Shown: positions 13,118 through 19,332, counted from the first letter of the stretch. The stretch: DNA of 21,575 nucleotides from Desulfurococcales archaeon (GCA_027064845.1 JAMOPC010000038.1:1-21575), one strand, 5' to 3'. The notes: generated by a model from the sequence alone, not told the origin. Program-made: numbers and translations.

Positions 13118-13320
13118 CACTGGATCACCTGTTTTAGGACTCTTTTTCTTCCTTCATACTTGTAGATCTTTGCTTGTTTGAGAAGCCCCTCGTTCTTTTT
13201 CATCTCTATGATCTTCATAACTTTCTCAAGCGATTCCTCGCTACACCAGATCTCGGTCGTTCCATCAATTTCTTTTATATTAACATAGTAACGAGCAGGC
13301 TTCTTCTCCTTCTCCTTCAT
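13117..13320 (-). CDS. small charged protein, unknown
   Basis: 67 residues. The ATG at 13320 overlaps the stop of the upstream RHH gene (ATGA), with GGTGATAG as ribosome site. It has a Lys/Glu-rich start (MKEKEKKPARYYVNIKEI), then strands and a helix (EESLEKVMKIIEMKKNEG) and a basic end (YEGRKRVLKQ). It is not recognised. Its position between an RHH regulator and the methyltransferase suggests an early-expressed accessory protein. Confidence 0.65.
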   Translation of the reverse strand: MKEKEKKPARYYVNIKEIDGTTEIWCSEESLEKVMKIIEMKKNEGLLKQAKIYKYEGRKRVLKQVIQ

Positions 13321-13508
13321 GCTATCACCACTACGGTTTCTTCATAGAATGATGTGTCTTGTTGGGGCTGCTTAACATGCTTCATAAGGTATTCTCTAAT
13401 GGCTGCTCTGATTACCTCGCTTCTACCACTAAATTCGGGGTGCTTGTCAAGATACTCGTCTATCTGCTCAACCATTTCCTCAGGCATTTTCACACATACC
13501 ATTTTCAT
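13317..13508 (-). CDS. ribbon-helix-helix (CopG-like) DNA-binding protein
   Basis: 63 residues. The beta strand MVCVKMPEEMVEQIDEYL leads into helix 1, a turn (HPEFSGR) and helix 2 (RSEVIRAAIREYLMKH), the classic CopG/MetJ ribbon-helix-helix pattern including the conserved SEVIR-AIREYL segment. A polar tail follows. It probably acts as a dimer binding short palindromes and may regulate viral or host promoters. The TAATG overlap with the stop of the upstream gene and the GGTGAAGGAG site support the ATG at 13508. It is the second RHH protein of the operon. Confidence 0.85.
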   Translation of the reverse strand: MKMVCVKMPEEMVEQIDEYLDKHPEFSGRSEVIRAAIREYLMKHVKQPQQDTSFYEETVVVIA

Positions 13509-13915
13509 TACTCCTTCACCTGCTCCTCAATAGTCCTTATGAGGGGTAGAATATAGTTGAGATGAGTTATCCAGACGCTTAGCTCATTGATTAGCCTATA
13601 TATCCTATGTGCAATTCTCAGCTCAGATCTAATACTCTTGATCCGCTGAATCTTAGCCATCAACTTATGCTTATTACCAAGATAAACACTCTTGGGACGG
13701 CCATCCCTGCATTTCAAGTAATAATAATAGTAGTGTCTACCAACCTTGTTCCTAACCCACGTCAATTCAACAGAGCAATTCTTATACATATCGAGATAAT
13801 GGAGAGCACCTGAAACCCTGCTGCTAAGCTCCCTCAAAACATGCACAGCTAGTTTAACCAATTCCTCATCACTAAGATCCTCAACACGAATCTCAGCAGC
13901 CTGAGGCCTAGCCAT
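13508..13915 (-). CDS. unknown protein with Tyr-rich beta hairpin
   Basis: 135 residues from ATG 13915 (GGGGTTGAT upstream, overlapping the end of the previous gene by 8 nt). The N-terminal helix (EDLSDEELVKLAVHVLREL) is followed by a beta hairpin (VELTWVRNKVGRHYYYYYLK, then GRPKSVYLG) and long C-terminal helices (KLMAKIQRIKSIRSELRIAH). The hairpin resembles the strand-turn-YLG segment found in DUF6788-like proteins that often accompany plasmid or viral DNA-binding proteins. The match is weak and the function is unknown. Confidence 0.7.
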   Translation of the reverse strand: MARPQAAEIRVEDLSDEELVKLAVHVLRELSSRVSGALHYLDMYKNCSVELTWVRNKVGRHYYYYYLKCRDGRPKSVYLGNKHKLMAKIQRIKSIRSELRIAHRIYRLINELSVWITHLNYILPLIRTIEEQVKE

Positions 13916-14225
13916 GTATCAACCCCTCACGCTCTTCCATCAACTCCCAGAACAATGGAGAAGGAAAAAAGACCACGTACTTGGAACGTCCTTTCTTGTA
14001 GAACTTGCGTTCCAAAAAACCACGTTCTGCTAGTCTGCGAATAGTTCTCTCTACTGTGTGCCATTCCCTAGCTGGATCATTGTTGTCTTTATAGATCTTC
14101 TTCATGCTCCAATAAGCCCTAAGACCCCTATACGTGAAACCACGCTTACGATTCACTTGGAGATACTCGTTAATCAACAGCAATACTCTGAATTCTGAAG
14201 GTTTAAGACTGGAGAGAAGAGCCAT
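13908..14225 (-). CDS. winged-helix DNA-binding protein
   Basis: 105 residues from ATG 14225 (AGGTGG about 10 nt upstream). Helices (LKPSEFRVLLLINEYLQV), a recognition region (EWHTVERTIRRLAERGFLER) and a beta wing (KFYKKGRSKYVVFFP) give a winged-helix fold close to RepA-N or PhrR-like viral regulators. A basic loop (VNRKRGFTYRGLRAYWSMKK) lies before the recognition helix. It could be a transcription regulator or a replication initiator; position in the early-type operon fits both. Confidence 0.75.
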   Translation of the reverse strand: MALLSSLKPSEFRVLLLINEYLQVNRKRGFTYRGLRAYWSMKKIYKDNNDPAREWHTVERTIRRLAERGFLERKFYKKGRSKYVVFFPSPLFWELMEEREGLIHG

Positions 14226-14438
14226 TTACTCAACCACCTTTACGATTATTTTCCGATGATCATCATCACACTTGATCTCTAGGTCGAAGAGATAACCCAC
14301 AATATTCAAATAATTCGTTATCCTACAACCACGCATCTGTGCCAACTTCTTGAACTCAAACATCAACTCTTCAAGCTTAGTATAATCAACTGGTTTATCC
14401 TGATTCAGGATAATAGAATAATCATAGGCATTACCCAT
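14226..14438 (-). CDS. small protein, unknown
   Basis: 70 residues. ATG 14438 is chosen because GGGGTGAT lies just upstream, formed by the stop region of the Cas4-like gene; the frame is open to a GTG at 14447 inside that site. The protein has a helix (TKLEELMFEFKKLAQMRGCR) and strands (LNIVGYLFDLEIKCDDD, RKIIVKVVE). It ends immediately before the winged-helix gene. It is not recognised. Confidence 0.65.
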   Translation of the reverse strand: MGNAYDYSIILNQDKPVDYTKLEELMFEFKKLAQMRGCRITNYLNIVGYLFDLEIKCDDDHRKIIVKVVE

Positions 14439-14443
14439 AGGGA

Positions 14444-15151
14444 TCACCCCTTCCTATAGAACTTGTTGTTATTGGTTTGTTTCCAGGGGCACATCATGTT
14501 GAATTGACAATACTGACACTCCCAGGAGTAGCGAGGATGTTTCTTGTTTTCGATAGTCTCCTCGACAAGGATCTTCAGTTCATGATCGCTCAATGCTGTA
14601 TCAAAGCTATACTCCGTTAAGCGATCAGGAGTAATATATAAGAGTATCCCCTGCTTAGCCCCCGCCAAGTTCATATAGATCCTGAGCTGCAGAATATGCT
14701 GCTCTCTAGGAAGCTCATTATCAGATCTACTGCTCTTTATCTCAACCACCGTTAACTTATCCTTCCAATAACCAATACCATCCAATCTCCCCTTCACAGT
14801 AACCTTGAGGCCATTAACATCCATTACCCTAGATACTTCTTTCTCAACCACAAAACCAAGATCTTTAAGTAGTTGCTGCACACCACTATGAATCAACCTA
14901 CCAAACGAGGACCAGGCAGCATAGAGATTCTCCCCGATTACCAATTCAGGATACTTACGCCTAAGCCAGTACTTGTTACTACAATAGATGAGCTCACTTA
15001 CTCCAACACAGTATTCAGTTGGACAATCGCCATCAGCATATTTCAAGAAGTCCTGAAGATTCCACGCATAAATAACATCACTAAGACTCTCAGGCCTAAA
15101 CGATAACCTAAGCCTTTCAGCTTCCATAAGATCACGAAGAAGGCCATCCAT
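14444..15151 (-). CDS. Cas4-like PD-(D/E)XK nuclease with Fe-S cysteines
   Basis: 235 residues from ATG 15151, with GGTGATC directly upstream (an in-frame ATG at 15163 is before that site). All Cas4 hallmarks are present in order: Cys57 in ELIYCSNKYWLRR, His88 in GRLIHSG, Asp124 in GRLDGIGYW, Glu137/Lys139 in VVEIKSS, Gln155 in HILQLRIYM, and C-terminal Cys212, Cys215 and Cys221 (ECQYCQFNMMCPW). Cys57 with the last three would hold a 4Fe-4S cluster. Members of this family are 5'-3' or 3'-5' exonucleases, common in archaeal viruses without CRISPR neighbours, as here. They are linked to DNA replication or recombination, or proposed to block host spacer acquisition. It pairs with the coiled-coil gene upstream, whose TGA is part of its ribosome site. 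Confidence 0.9.
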   Translation of the reverse strand: MDGLLRDLMEAERLRLSFRPESLSDVIYAWNLQDFLKYADGDCPTEYCVGVSELIYCSNKYWLRRKYPELVIGENLYAAWSSFGRLIHSGVQQLLKDLGFVVEKEVSRVMDVNGLKVTVKGRLDGIGYWKDKLTVVEIKSSRSDNELPREQHILQLRIYMNLAGAKQGILLYITPDRLTEYSFDTALSDHELKILVEETIENKKHPRYSWECQYCQFNMMCPWKQTNNNKFYRKG

Positions 15152-15156
15152 AGGGA

Positions 15157-15753
15157 TCACCATTCTTCGTATGTTCTTTTCTTGGTTGCTAGGTAGTTTA
15201 TTGATAGCTTGTATGCTGTTTCTATGTCGTTGTTCTTCAACGCTTCATGGATCTTGTTCTTAAGCTCTAGTAGCTTGTTGTTTTCTTCTTTTAGAGAATT
15301 GATGTTTTTCACAGCACCCTCGTATTCATTAATATAATAGCTGCAGTTAGGTAATCGTTCGCACTCTGCGATATGGGTTAGTTTTTCCAGGCATACATTA
15401 TATTCTCCTTGTCCTACTAGCTTGTTGATTTCCTCAATAACTTCAGGCTTCAGGATATCCTTGTACTTCTCTATTATCTCGTTCACCTTCTCCCTGAACT
15501 CGGCTATGCATTTCTCTTTTCTCTCCCTCAGATCCCCTAGTCTCCTGCTAATAGACTTAATGACTTCACGGTTTTCATTAAGCTCATCATTGATTTTCCG
15601 TAAGGCCCAAACTATCCTGGATAACCTGCCGAGAATATCAGTTATAGCTGCTAATTCTCCCTCATTTTCAACAGAATAACGGATCGCTAACTTGACATTC
15701 TCATAATTACCAATAGTCCATACACCGCCAATCTCAATCTCTTTAATCTCCAT
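15157..15753 (-). CDS. coiled-coil protein upstream of Cas4-like gene
   Basis: 198 residues from ATG 15753, with GGGGTGAT upstream (overlapping the RHH stop). A frame extension to 15771 would start before that site. The N-terminus has short strands (IKEIEIGGVWTIGNYENVKL). Most of the rest is coiled coil (RKINDELNENREVIKSISRR, then EKCIAEFREKVNEIIEKYKD, later KNINSLKEENNKLLELKNKI). A Cys-containing loop (CLEKLTHIAECERLPNC) lies between two coils. It is not recognised. Constant pairing with the nuclease, if seen in relatives, would suggest a ssDNA-binding or recombination-helper role. Confidence 0.75.
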   Translation of the reverse strand: MEIKEIEIGGVWTIGNYENVKLAIRYSVENEGELAAITDILGRLSRIVWALRKINDELNENREVIKSISRRLGDLRERKEKCIAEFREKVNEIIEKYKDILKPEVIEEINKLVGQGEYNVCLEKLTHIAECERLPNCSYYINEYEGAVKNINSLKEENNKLLELKNKIHEALKNNDIETAYKLSINYLATKKRTYEEW

Positions 15754-15760
15754 AACAAGA

Positions 15761-15928
15761 TCACCCCTCAATGATCCCTAGTTCTTTTCCTTTTTCACGA
15801 ATTAGGTGTCTGATGACTTCGCTCTCGGTTTTGAAGCCATATCTCTTTTTGAGTTCTTGGATCACTTCTACCAGGATCGGGGGGAGACGAATTGTGTAAC
15901 GTTTTTCACCAAGTTTGAGTTGCGACAT
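15761..15928 (-). CDS. ribbon-helix-helix repressor, first gene of operon
   Basis: 55 residues, ATG 15928 to TGA 15761-15763. GGGTGA lies 5-10 nt before the start. Strand KRYTIRLPP leads into helix 1 (ILVEVIQELKKRYGF), a turn (KTES) and helix 2 (SEVIRHLIREKGKEL), the RHH (CopG/MetJ/Arc) fold. As the first gene of the operon, facing a divergent gene with palindromes beside both TATA boxes, it is a strong candidate autorepressor that also controls gene 16054-16857. The stop codon is part of the ribosome site for the next gene. Confidence 0.85.
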   Translation of the reverse strand: MSQLKLGEKRYTIRLPPILVEVIQELKKRYGFKTESEVIRHLIREKGKELGIIEG

Positions 15929-15949
15929 TCTTTTCACCCAAGTCTAATA

Positions 15950-16049
15950 TCTGACGTCAGGGGTTTATAAAAGTTGTCTAAAGTCTGACATTTGACAAAA
16001 TTTATAAGCCATAGAAATATAATATTTACTCAGACGTCTGAGGTCTGAG
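15950..16049. promoter_or_regulatory. divergent promoters with palindromic operators
   Basis: Minus-strand TATA box CTTTTATAAAC (15962-15972) serves the early-type operon. On the plus strand, AAATATAATATTTA (about 16015-16027), or TTTATAAG (16001-16008), serves gene 16054. Perfect 10-bp palindromes CTGACGTCAG (15951-15960) and CAGACGTCTG (16031-16040) lie just downstream of the respective TATA boxes. A related AGTCTGACATTTGACA (15981-15996) lies in the middle, and AGGTCTGAG (16041-16049) extends the right site. Repressor binding would cover both transcription starts. Confidence 0.75.
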
Positions 16050-16053
16050 AATT

Positions 16054-16857
16054 ATGGATAAAAAATATGAGCTAATGAATAGTTTTAACAGAGTTGCAGC
16101 CAGGCTTCTCAAGGTATTCGTTAGTACTTATTATATTTATACGGGGGCACCCTCGATCATCTATGACCATAATGAGCCAATGATTAGTTCAAGATTTTAC
16201 ATACACAAGCCTAAAATGATATCGAAGAAATCGAACTATACAGGATACATGAATACACACATTATACAGGCAGAGATCCCATCACCACGTAAGAATAGTT
16301 ACAATGAGAAAATCATAATTCTATTAACAATTTTCTATGACAGGAAACCAGTTACTAAACAACACTTGATCCAGCGAGTAAAGGCCTTGAAAAAATACTT
16401 GTTCGAAGAAAAAGGCGATACTCATTATTTCATATACTTTATAGCCCCGAAATTCAGAGCTGGAGCCTATGAAATAATCAAGCTTCTATACAAGAAGATG
16501 AAGGATAGAGCAATAATAAAGGCATTAACGGACGAAAAGCTTTACGAAGCAATAACATATGACATAGTGTATTATCTAACGAAGAGAGCAATAAACCTGC
16601 TTGAAAGCCGAGGTTTCGAAAAATCAAGGGGAATGATATATTCTTATCCAAAGAAATTCATAGAATACATTATATTATTAACAGGAAAACTGCTAGGCCT
16701 AGAAGACGTAGTCGACGAATACAGGCAGATCCGTAGCGTCAGGGAATACCCCGTCGATCGCTTGCTCGATATTCTTTATAACATATATGGAATTAATAAG
16801 AGGAGAGAAGAACTTAGAAAAGAGAAGAACCTTATTCTTCCCCGATCTTCTGCTTGA
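16054..16857 (+). CDS. unknown 267-residue protein next to putative origin
   Basis: ATG 16054 follows the TATA box so closely that the transcript is probably leaderless. The protein is basic, mixed alpha/beta in the first half (FYIHKPKMISKKSNYTGYM, IIILLTIFYDRKPVTKQHLI, YFIYFIAPKFRAGAYEIIKL) and helical in the second (YEAITYDIVYYLTKRAINLL, KKFIEYIILLTGKLLGLEDV), with a Lys/Arg-rich end. No transmembrane segment or known motif is visible. It is divergent from the early-type operon under the same operators and adjoins the AT-rich repeat region. A replication or partition role is a hypothesis from position. A nuclease-like fold in the first half is possible, but no active site can be named. Confidence 0.75.
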   Translation: MDKKYELMNSFNRVAARLLKVFVSTYYIYTGAPSIIYDHNEPMISSRFYIHKPKMISKKSNYTGYMNTHIIQAEIPSPRKNSYNEKIIILLTIFYDRKPVTKQHLIQRVKALKKYLFEEKGDTHYFIYFIAPKFRAGAYEIIKLLYKKMKDRAIIKALTDEKLYEAITYDIVYYLTKRAINLLESRGFEKSRGMIYSYPKKFIEYIILLTGKLLGLEDVVDEYRQIRSVREYPVDRLLDILYNIYGINKRREELRKEKNLILPRSSA

Positions 16858-16868
16858 GAAGAACTATA

Positions 16869-17180
16869 AGAAGAACATTCTTCTAAGAAGAACTAGTTTA
16901 GCAAAATTTCTATTAGAAACTAGTTAGCTTGCAAAACTTCTATTAGAGACTAGTTATATGGTGACAAAACACCTATTGGGTATTAGTTATATAACTGGTT
17001 ATCTGTGGAAATTTTGTTAACTTTTTGGTTAAGACAATTTCTCGGTAGAAAATTAGTTATATTACATATTATAATGTTATTATACATGTTTATTAATTAA
17101 GAGACAAAAAGTTAACTAGTTTTCTTCTCGGATTTTGTCAAAAGTTATATGCAAAACTCTAATAGAAAATTAGTTATATG
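16869..17180. repeat. AT-rich repeat region, candidate replication origin
   Basis: This 350-bp gap is very AT-rich. It opens with an AGAAGAAC/ATTCTTCT hairpin (about 16869-16884). Two 26-bp near-identical direct repeats start exactly 30 bp apart (16901 and 16931, core GCAAAA-YTTCTATTAGA-RAC-TAGTTA). A diverged copy follows at about 16963-16992, and a further copy lies at 17151-17180; TAGAAAATTAGTTATAT recurs at 17046-17062. A perfect 12-bp inverted repeat, GTTAACTTTTTG (17016-17027) and CAAAAAGTTAAC (17105-17116), flanks a 77-bp extremely AT-rich core. Iterons around an AT-rich core are typical of plasmid and viral origins. Function is inferred. No ORF is convincing here. Confidence 0.6.
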
Positions 17181-17185
17181 AAATA

Positions 17186-17201
17186 AGGTATATAGTCAGA
17201 C
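17186..17201 (+). promoter_or_regulatory. TATA box and half-operator before gene 17215-17472
   Basis: AGGTATATA (about 17186-17194) lies 22-28 nt before the TTG start, implying a leaderless transcript. GTCAGAC (17195-17201), the half-site of the operators at 15951 and 16031, follows the TATA box directly. Confidence 0.5.
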
Positions 17202-17214
17202 TGGGGACACAAAA

Positions 17215-17472
17215 TTGGGGAAGCTTTGTAGTGTATCAAGCAAAGTAGAAGAAGTGATCCTTGCATTATACGAATATCCTTACTCCAGGGTCGAACTTAG
17301 AGACAAACTAAAGCTTGGTGCTCAGACAGTTAAGGACATTGTTGATTGGCTCAGAGACAATGGGCTTATAGAAGAAAGACTCGATGGTAGAAAAGTTAGA
17401 TTGCATCTCACGGAGAAAGGTAAAAAACTCGCCGAATTAGTCAAACAGATCGAAGAACTCCTTAGATCATAA
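17215..17472 (+). CDS. winged-helix transcription regulator
   Basis: 85 residues from a TTG start at 17215. No ATG or GTG lies near the N-terminus in frame, and the TATA box distance agrees with a leaderless TTG start. Helix 1 (KVEEVILALYEYPYSR), helices 2-3 (VELRDKLKLGAQTVKDIVDW) and wing (EERLDGRKVRLHLTEKG) form a winged-helix DNA-binding domain of the MarR/ArsR-like kind. A C-terminal helix (KKLAELVKQIEELLR) is probably for dimerisation. It is a candidate regulator of the switch between the two gene sets. It converges with a small ORF (17462-17626). Confidence 0.8.
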   Translation: MGKLCSVSSKVEEVILALYEYPYSRVELRDKLKLGAQTVKDIVDWLRDNGLIEERLDGRKVRLHLTEKGKKLAELVKQIEELLRS

Positions 17473-17626
17473 GTTCCCTTCTTACTCCTTGTAGGCCTAT
17501 TTCCTTAATATGTGCCTTTAGCTTTTTCCATTTCTGAATAGCTTCGTCAAGCGTTTTAGTGTTCTCAAATACTTCTTCTTCTATGATTTCAAGTAATGCT
17601 ATTAGTTCAGACTCTTTGCAAGGCAA
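17462..17626 (-). CDS. 54-residue helical protein, unknown
   Basis: A minus-strand frame from TTG 17626 to TAA 17462-17464, directly preceded in frame by a stop, so only TTG can start it. The product is helical and charged (KESELIALLEIIEEEVFENT, then TLDEAIQKWKKLKAHIKEIG). Amino-acid composition looks genuine, but the start is weak and there is no clear ribosome site. It overlaps the end of the winged-helix gene by 11 nt. Confidence 0.45.
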   Translation of the reverse strand: MPCKESELIALLEIIEEEVFENTKTLDEAIQKWKKLKAHIKEIGLQGVRRELMI

Positions 17627-17793
17627 TTAATCTCGCCCCGTAAATCCTAATTCGTATTACCAAGTCTTTTCCATTTACATGGTTTAATGTTTTTATACAG
17701 AAGGGTCTGGGGGATCGGTGAAAGTGTTTCGTGGTTTTTATGTTTTCTTGTGAGGGGGTTCTTCGGGTTTTTGTGGTAGGTTTTATATGTTTG
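17627..17793. other. leader region before palindrome copy 8
   Basis: No gene is seen. The T/G-rich end contains TTGTGAGGGGG (17748-17758), the outer arm of copy 8, shared with 21089-21099 before copy 11. TTTTTATAC near 17690 could be a TATA box in either direction. Confidence 0.4.
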
Positions 17794-17832
17794 GTGTTAG
17801 GTAGAAATCTATTCTGAAACTATACCTAACAC
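17794..17832. repeat. 39-bp palindrome, copy 8, with left outer arm
   Basis: Left arm GTGTTAGGTAG (17794-17804), right arm TACCTAACAC (17823-17832). Outer arm TGAGGGGG at 17751-17758. It ends 16 nt before the start of the transglutaminase-like gene. Confidence 0.9.
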
Positions 17833-17848
17833 TTCTGCGGGTGATTAT

Positions 17849-18880
17849 ATGGGAAAAGCTGCTGTTCTTTCAGCTGTTTTGTTAATATTGCTTGTTCTTG
17901 TTTCTTATGGTTTCTATAGTGTTTATACATCGTATGTCTCTTTGAAGAGTAGGGTTGATTCTCTTGTTTCTGAGAATAATAGGTTGAAGAGTGATGTTGA
18001 GGAGTGGAAGCGTTATGCTTCTAATCTTGAGTCTCAGAACCGTCAGTTAATGAGTACTATTAGTGATTTGGAGAGACAGATCAATAAGTATATTGTATGG
18101 TTGAATGGGAATAGCTCTAGGGTTAAGGTGCTTGAGTCTCAACTGTCTCGTTATAAGAGTATTTTTGATGAGTTGAATAAGCTTAATGAGACGTATTATT
18201 ATAGGGGTTTCAGGCTTAAAGACTATAGGAATCCAAGGGTTATTAAAGAAACATGTATTCATCTGGGTTATCCTGGGAAAGCGTACATAGATTATAGGCT
18301 GTATAAGAAGCATATGAAGATGGCTCTTAAATATAATCCTGTTACTGGTGAATACGTTATAGATCCAGAACTTGTTACCTATGTTAAAAACATAGTTAAA
18401 GAATCGAAACCTGTGTTTAAGAAGATTTCAGAAAAATTATTGGTAATATATGCTGACGGTGATGTAGAGTTCTTTGTTAATCTTGTACTGCAAATAGTTC
18501 ATCAACTAAAATACATGGAAACTACTTATTCTAAATATCCTGTTGAAACGCTTGTTGAGGGGGTGGGGGATTGTGATTGTTTATCAATCCTGCTAGCTAC
18601 TTTCCTGGAAGCAGCAGGCATAGACGCTGTCCTTATCATAGAGAAACTGGATAATGGACTGCATGTTCAAGTAGGGGTTAATCTACCTAAACCACCAGAT
18701 GACTTATTCAAATACGGTAGAAACAGCTACAAGTACATCAATTACAACGGTAAACAATACTATATAGCCGAAGCAACATGGGACGTTACAAAAGCAGATC
18801 CCTTAGACCCATCATACCTAGGATTCTTTGTCGGAGATCCCGTAAAAACAGGCAAAGTCATAACAATTATCGACGTCTAA
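17849..18880 (+). CDS. membrane-anchored transglutaminase-like protein
   Basis: 343 residues, ATG 17849 after GGGTGAT. A signal anchor (VLSAVLLILLVLVSYGFYSV, residues 6-25) is followed by a coiled coil of about 85 residues (30-118, SLKSRVDSLVSENNRLKSDV onward) and then a transglutaminase/papain-like domain. Cys242 lies in GVGDCDCLSILLATFLEAAG, His272 in GLHVQVGVN and Asp312 in YYIAEATWD, in the order of the catalytic triad. The usual acidic residue after the Cys is replaced by a second Cys (GDCDC). The domain should face outside the cell or virion surface. Possible roles are processing of virion or S-layer proteins, or host exit; none can be shown from sequence. It lies alone between palindromes 8 and 9, as if a separate acquired cassette. 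Confidence 0.85.
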   Translation: MGKAAVLSAVLLILLVLVSYGFYSVYTSYVSLKSRVDSLVSENNRLKSDVEEWKRYASNLESQNRQLMSTISDLERQINKYIVWLNGNSSRVKVLESQLSRYKSIFDELNKLNETYYYRGFRLKDYRNPRVIKETCIHLGYPGKAYIDYRLYKKHMKMALKYNPVTGEYVIDPELVTYVKNIVKESKPVFKKISEKLLVIYADGDVEFFVNLVLQIVHQLKYMETTYSKYPVETLVEGVGDCDCLSILLATFLEAAGIDAVLIIEKLDNGLHVQVGVNLPKPPDDLFKYGRNSYKYINYNGKQYYIAEATWDVTKADPLDPSYLGFFVGDPVKTGKVITIIDV

Positions 18881-18883
18881 CAT

Positions 18884-18912
18884 GAAAGGGGAGTCCTCAC
18901 CCCTCTCTTTTA
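18884..18912 (+). terminator. hairpin and T run after transglutaminase-like gene
   Basis: AAAGGGG (18885-18891) can pair with CCCCTCTCTTT (18900-18910) across a short loop, ending in TTTT. The first strand is also the left outer arm of palindrome copy 9, so terminator and element arm overlap. Confidence 0.4.
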
Positions 18913-18930
18913 CCATAGGTTTTTCCTAGG

Positions 18931-18969
18931 GTGTTAGGTAGGTTTCCAGTCTGTTTTTCTACCTAACAC
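18931..18969. repeat. 39-bp palindrome, copy 9, with both outer arms
   Basis: Both 11-bp arms are perfect (18931-18941, 18959-18969). Outer arms TGAAAGGGG (18883-18891) and CCCCTCTCA (19007-19015) are centred at 18949, against 18950 for the core. It lies between convergent genes. Confidence 0.92.
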
Positions 18970-19012
18970 CTCGTTTAATAGATGTGTGAAAGTGTGTGAT
19001 CCGCAGCCCCTC

Positions 19013-19264
19013 TCAAGCTTGGTTTCTTTTGTGTTTTTTATGGTTTTCTATTTGTATGATGATTGTTTGTGTTATGGTTATTCCTTTTATTATATCTGTG
19101 GGGTATTGTTGGTAGAGTATTGTCATGTATTTGTTTACGGCATCTATTAGTATGTTGGATATATTGTTGGATAGGTCCAGGACTGGGTGTATTGTTGAGT
19201 GAACAAGGTATTTGATCCAGTTGTTGAATACATAGTATCTCTCGTCATACATCTTGCCATACAA
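19013..19264 (-). CDS. small protein, unknown
   Basis: 83 residues from TTG 19264; an in-frame ATG at 19252 is the alternative. TTG is preferred because the leader motif (19272-19293) then ends 7 nt before the start, as in other genes. The protein is hydrophobic-aromatic and beta/helix mixed (YYVFNNWIKYLVHSTIHPVL, then IKGITITQTIIIQIE), ending in a basic tail (NHKKHKRNQA). There is no clear membrane helix. It is not recognised. Its stop TGA runs into GAGGGG, the outer arm of palindrome copy 9, as at gene 3386-3769. Confidence 0.65.
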   Translation of the reverse strand: MYGKMYDERYYVFNNWIKYLVHSTIHPVLDLSNNISNILIDAVNKYMTILYQQYPTDIIKGITITQTIIIQIENHKKHKRNQA

Positions 19265-19271
19265 TATATAT

Positions 19272-19293
19272 CCCCGTTATGTCTAGGAGCGAA
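19272..19293 (-). promoter_or_regulatory. late leader motif before gene 19013-19264
   Basis: Minus-strand TTCGCTCCTAGACATAA then CGGGG, 7 nt before the TTG start. It directly adjoins palindrome copy 10. Confidence 0.55.
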
Positions 19294-19332
19294 GTGTTAG
19301 GTAGGCTTGGACCTTATCTTTCCACCTAACAC
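19294..19332. repeat. 39-bp palindrome, copy 10, with right outer arm
   Basis: Left arm GTGTTAGGTAG (19294-19304), right arm ACCTAACAC (19324-19332) with one mismatch inside. Outer arm CCCCTCTCA at 19370-19378. The 160 bp from there to 19538 hold no gene that can be supported. Confidence 0.9.

Noticed and set aside
10399..19332. The repeats as a CRISPR array
   Set aside because: Copies are hundreds to thousands of bases apart with genes between them, and there are no regular spacers and no adaptation genes apart from the stand-alone Cas4-like nuclease.
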